Assembly (NCBI RefSeq): GCF_009697225.1
Contig: NZ_WIND01000002.1
Span: 372,001 to 436,000, forward strand
DNA from: Halovulum marinum
GTDB taxonomy: Bacteria; Pseudomonadota; Alphaproteobacteria; Rhodobacterales; Rhodobacteraceae
Direction of reading: 5' to 3'
Length of the DNA stretch: 64,000 nucleotides
The notes below the pieces were generated by a model. The model was not told the DNA's origin and did not search any database. It saw only the letters and a list, made by a program, of their open reading frames with translations. Each line of letters starts with the position of its first letter. The first letter of the stretch is position 1. Positions 61,189 to 64,000 of the stretch are shown here, one piece after another. A program made the position numbers and the translations under genes.

Positions 61189-61199
61189 AAGGATAGACT

Positions 61200-64000
61200 A
61201 TGGCGACAGTGGTATTGGCCGCGGCGGGCGGCGCCATCGGCGCGTCCGTCGGCGGGGCCGTGCTTGGGGTTTCCTCGGCGGTCATCGGCAAGGCGGTCGG
61301 CGCGACGGTGGGCGCGTGGCTTGACCAGCGCCTGTTCGGCGAAGGCTCGGCCCCGGTCGAGGTCGGCCGGCGCGACCAGCTTCGGCTGACCGGCTCGCGC
61401 GAGGGGGCGGCCATGGCGCGGGTCTGGGGACGGATGCGGCTGGGCGGCCAGATCATCTGGTCGAGCGGCTTCGTCGAGGACGTGCGCACGCGCGGTGGCG
61501 GCAAGGGCACCGGCGCGGCACCCAGCACCAAGGAGTATTCCTATACGGTCAGCCTGGCGATCGCCTTGTGCGAGGGAAGCATCGCCCGCGTGGCCCGGGT
61601 CTGGGCGGACGGGCAGATCGTGGATCTTTCGACGCTGGACATGCGCGTCTACCGCGGCGACGAGGCGCAGCTGCCGGACCCGCTGATCGCGGCGAGCGTT
61701 CCGGAGGGCGAAGCGCCGGCGTTTCGCGGAACCGCCTATGTCGTCATCGAGAATCTCGCGCTCGGGCTCTACGGCAACCGCATTCCGCAGTTCTCGTTCG
61801 AGGTGGTCCGCCGTCCCGAGGGCGCGCAGGACGACCCCATCGACCAGATCCGGGCGGTGGCGCTGGTGCCGGGCACCGGCGAGTATGCGCTGGCGACCGA
61901 GCCGGTCAGCTTTGCCATCGGCAAGGGCGAGACGCGGATCGTCAACGTCAACAACCACGAGGGGCGACCCGATGCGCAGGTGGCCATCGACAACCTGGTG
62001 GCCGAGGCGCCGGGTTGCGCGGCCGCCTCGCTGGTGGTCAGCTGGTTCGGCACCGACCTGAGATGCGGATCCTGCGAGATCCTGCCGAAGGTCGAGCAGA
62101 CCGACCTGGACGGGGGCGGGATGCCGTGGACCGTGTCCGGCCTGGACCGCTCCGGTGCGCCGCCGGTCAGCCGGATCGACGGGCGGCCCGGGTTCGGCGG
62201 AACGCCGGCCGATGCCTCGGTCCTTCAGGCCATCGATGCGCTGAAGGCGGCCGGCCAGTCGGTGATGTTCTATCCCTTCGTGCTGATGGATATCCGGGCC
62301 GGCAACGGCCTGACGGACCCGTGGACCGGGGCCGGCGATCAGCCCGAGGTGCCATGGCGCGGCCGGATCACATGTTCCGTCGCTCCCGGCCGGGCCGGCT
62401 CGCCCGACACGACCGCGGCGGCAGCAACGGAAGTCGCCGATTTCTTCGGGATGGCGCAGCCGGAGGATTTCTCGCTCGTCGACGGGGCGGTGGTCTATTC
62501 CGGCCCTGACGAGTGGTCCTATCGCCGGTTCATCCTGCACTACGCGCACCTCTGCGCGGCATCCGGCGGGGTCGATGCCTTCTGCATCGGGTCCGAGCTG
62601 CGGAGCCTGACGCAGCTGCGCGATGCTCCGGACGCTTTTCCGGCGGTGCGTGCCTTGCGCACGCTGGCGGCCGACGTGCGGGCGGTGCTGGGGACCGACG
62701 TGAAGATCGGCTATGCCGCCGACTGGTCGGAATACTTCGGTCACCATCCGGCGGATGGCTCGGGGGATGTCTGGTATCACCTGGACCCGCTGTGGTCCGA
62801 TCCGCAGATCGACTTCATCGGGATCGACAACTACATGCCGCTGTCGGACTGGCGCGACGGGACCGACCATGCGGACGCCGATGCCGGATCGATCTACGAG
62901 CTCGGCTATCTGATGGGCAACATCGAGGGTGGCGAGGGCTATGACTGGTACTATCCCTCTTCGGCGGCGCGCGAGGCCCAGCTTCGTGCGCAGATCGAGG
63001 ACGGCGCCTACGACGAGCCATGGACCTTCCGCTACAAGGACATCCGCAACTGGTGGAGCAGGTTCCACTGGAACCGCGTCGGAGGCGTGAAGCAGGCCGC
63101 CCCGACCGACTGGCAGCCCGAGGGGAAACCGATCTGGTTTACAGAACTGGGCTGTCCGGCGATCGACAAGGGCACCAACCAGCCCAACGTGTTCGTCGAC
63201 CCGCTGTCGTCCGAGAACGCGATCCCGCACTATTCGGACGGCGGCCAGGACCGGTACATCCAGCAGCGTTACCTGCAGGCGATGCATCTGTACTGGAACG
63301 ATGTGTCGATCAATCCCCGCAGCCGCGTCTACGAAGGTCCGATGGTGGACATGTCGCACGCATTCGTGTGGGCGTGGGACGCACGTCCGTGGCCGGATTT
63401 CCCCCAGCGGATGGATGTGTGGTCCGACGGGCGGAATTTCGCGTTGGGCCACTGGATTTCGGGCCGGACCCACCTGGTCGGGCTTGGCGAGACCGTGAAG
63501 GAGATCTGCGAGCGCGGCGGACTGGCGGATGTCGATGTCAGCGGGCTTCACGGCGTGCTGGCGGGATATCACGTCGAGGCGACGGAGACGGCGCGGGAAA
63601 GCCTGCAGCCGCTGATGCTGGCCTATGGCTTCGATGCCTTCGAGCGCGAAGGCAGGTTGGTCTTCCGGAATCGTGGCGGCGCGGCCGTGTGCAGCCTGAA
63701 CCGCGATCAGCTGGCGGTCCCCGGAAATGATGGCCCGCTGGTCGAGGTGACCCGGTCGCCGGAGGCGGAGATGCCGGCGCGGGTGCGGATATCGTTCGTG
63801 CATCCCGAGAAGGACTACCAGACGGTGACGGCGGAGGCGCAGATGCCCGGCGCCGAGGCGCTGTATTCCGCCGGCTCGGACCTGCCGGTGGCGATGAGCC
63901 ACGCAGAAGCCAATGCGGTGGCGGCGCGCTGGCTGGCGGAGACCCAGGTTGCGCGGGATCATGTGACGTTCTCGTTGCCGCGCTCGATGACAGATGTGGG
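61200..64000 (+). CDS. GTA g15, megatron host-recognition protein (5' part)
   Basis: At least 933 codons with no stop before the right edge. Hydrophobic Gly/Ala N-terminus (about 1-50), tail-protein domain (GRMRLGGQIIWSSGFVEDV, SYTVSLAIALCEG), then a glycoside-hydrolase TIM-barrel-like domain (about 290-700; IGIDNYMPLSDWRDG, GKPIWFTELGCPAIDKG) and the phage-tail_3 region. It forms the tail tip that contacts and penetrates the recipient. The C-terminal part lies outside the window. Confidence 0.93.
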   Translation, partial: MATVVLAAAGGAIGASVGGAVLGVSSAVIGKAVGATVGAWLDQRLFGEGSAPVEVGRRDQLRLTGSREGAAMARVWGRMRLGGQIIWSSGFVEDVRTRGGGKGTGAAPSTKEYSYTVSLAIALCEGSIARVARVWADGQIVDLSTLDMRVYRGDEAQLPDPLIAASVPEGEAPAFRGTAYVVIENLALGLYGNRIPQFSFEVVRRPEGAQDDPIDQIRAVALVPGTGEYALATEPVSFAIGKGETRIVNVNNHEGRPDAQVAIDNLVAEAPGCAAASLVVSWFGTDLRCGSCEILPKVEQTDLDGGGMPWTVSGLDRSGAPPVSRIDGRPGFGGTPADASVLQAIDALKAAGQSVMFYPFVLMDIRAGNGLTDPWTGAGDQPEVPWRGRITCSVAPGRAGSPDTTAAAATEVADFFGMAQPEDFSLVDGAVVYSGPDEWSYRRFILHYAHLCAASGGVDAFCIGSELRSLTQLRDAPDAFPAVRALRTLAADVRAVLGTDVKIGYAADWSEYFGHHPADGSGDVWYHLDPLWSDPQIDFIGIDNYMPLSDWRDGTDHADADAGSIYELGYLMGNIEGGEGYDWYYPSSAAREAQLRAQIEDGAYDEPWTFRYKDIRNWWSRFHWNRVGGVKQAAPTDWQPEGKPIWFTELGCPAIDKGTNQPNVFVDPLSSENAIPHYSDGGQDRYIQQRYLQAMHLYWNDVSINPRSRVYEGPMVDMSHAFVWAWDARPWPDFPQRMDVWSDGRNFALGHWISGRTHLVGLGETVKEICERGGLADVDVSGLHGVLAGYHVEATETARESLQPLMLAYGFDAFEREGRLVFRNRGGAAVCSLNRDQLAVPGNDGPLVEVTRSPEAEMPARVRISFVHPEKDYQTVTAEAQMPGAEALYSAGSDLPVAMSHAEANAVAARWLAETQVARDHVTFSLPRSMTDV

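Noticed and set aside
51011-64000. Active prophage
   Set aside because: No integrase, repressor, replication or lysis genes and no attachment sites are seen. Gene order, short tape measure and position next to mltG point to a GTA.

Overview
The window reads as chromosomal DNA from a high-GC alphaproteobacterium, most likely a member of the Rhodobacterales (Rhodobacteraceae/Paracoccaceae). The evidence is the strong G/C bias at third codon positions, dense operons joined by 1-4 bp ATGA/TGATG overlaps, and familiar neighbourhoods: tatABC, yajC-secDF, yfgM-bamB-der, rpsF-rpsR-rplI-dnaB-alr-mlaEF-radA-cvpA-purF, and fabD-fabG-acpP-fabF-mltG leading directly into a gene transfer agent (GTA) cluster. 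I cannot name the genus. I see no tRNA, rRNA, insertion sequence, integrase or CRISPR array.

Layout, left part. 1-3.1 kb: the 5' part of prfC (minus), a CDF metal exporter and three small minus-strand genes (thpR, a conserved hypothetical, an ICMT-type methyltransferase). 3.3-8.6 kb: a non-canonical SDR, an orphan ABC ATPase coupled to the sirtuin cobB, and tatA-tatB-tatC followed by a DUF815 ATPase. 8.6-14.8 kb (minus): a SAM methyltransferase, then serS, a PhyH dioxygenase, surE, pcm and an NlpD-like factor. 15.2-21.2 kb: yajC-secD-secF with a TauE-like permease and a Mth938 protein, then sodB with its own promoter and terminator, then rarD. 21.1-30.3 kb: a LOG-family hydrolase, an Ala/Pro-rich LysM protein with tandem repeats, an Atm1-type ABC exporter, and an RND efflux operon. 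30.4-34 kb: yfgM-bamB-der.

Layout, middle. 34-45.9 kb is almost entirely minus strand: an SDR, DUF2199, purF, cvpA, radA, two small membrane proteins (one PqiA-like), mlaF-mlaE, alr, dnaB, and the S6/S18/L9 ribosomal protein operon; acyP alone is on the plus strand. 46.1-50.9 kb carries fatty acid synthesis genes and mltG.

Layout, right end. 51.0-64.0 kb is an RcGTA-type GTA structural cluster in canonical order: g1 (TerS), g2 (TerL), g3 (portal), g3.5, g4 (protease), g5 (capsid), g6-g8 (adaptor, stopper, tail terminator), g9 (tail tube), g10/g10.1 (chaperones), g11 (tape measure), g12-g14 (baseplate and peptidase) and g15 (megatron). g15 runs off the right edge. All visible genes look intact, so this window holds most of a domesticated-phage DNA transfer machine. 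Head, connector and tail genes are transcribed together, and packaging (g1/g2) comes first.

The least expected signals lie around the GTA genes. (i) A near-consensus sigma-70 promoter about 120 bp upstream of g1 is followed, before g1, by a strong intrinsic terminator, so GTA expression may depend on read-through or attenuation. (ii) An inverted repeat abuts the -35 box. (iii) A second intrinsic terminator follows the capsid gene. (iv) Beyond it is an extra 93-aa gene that resembles phage fibre-tail adaptor proteins and that I do not recall from the R. capsulatus cluster.
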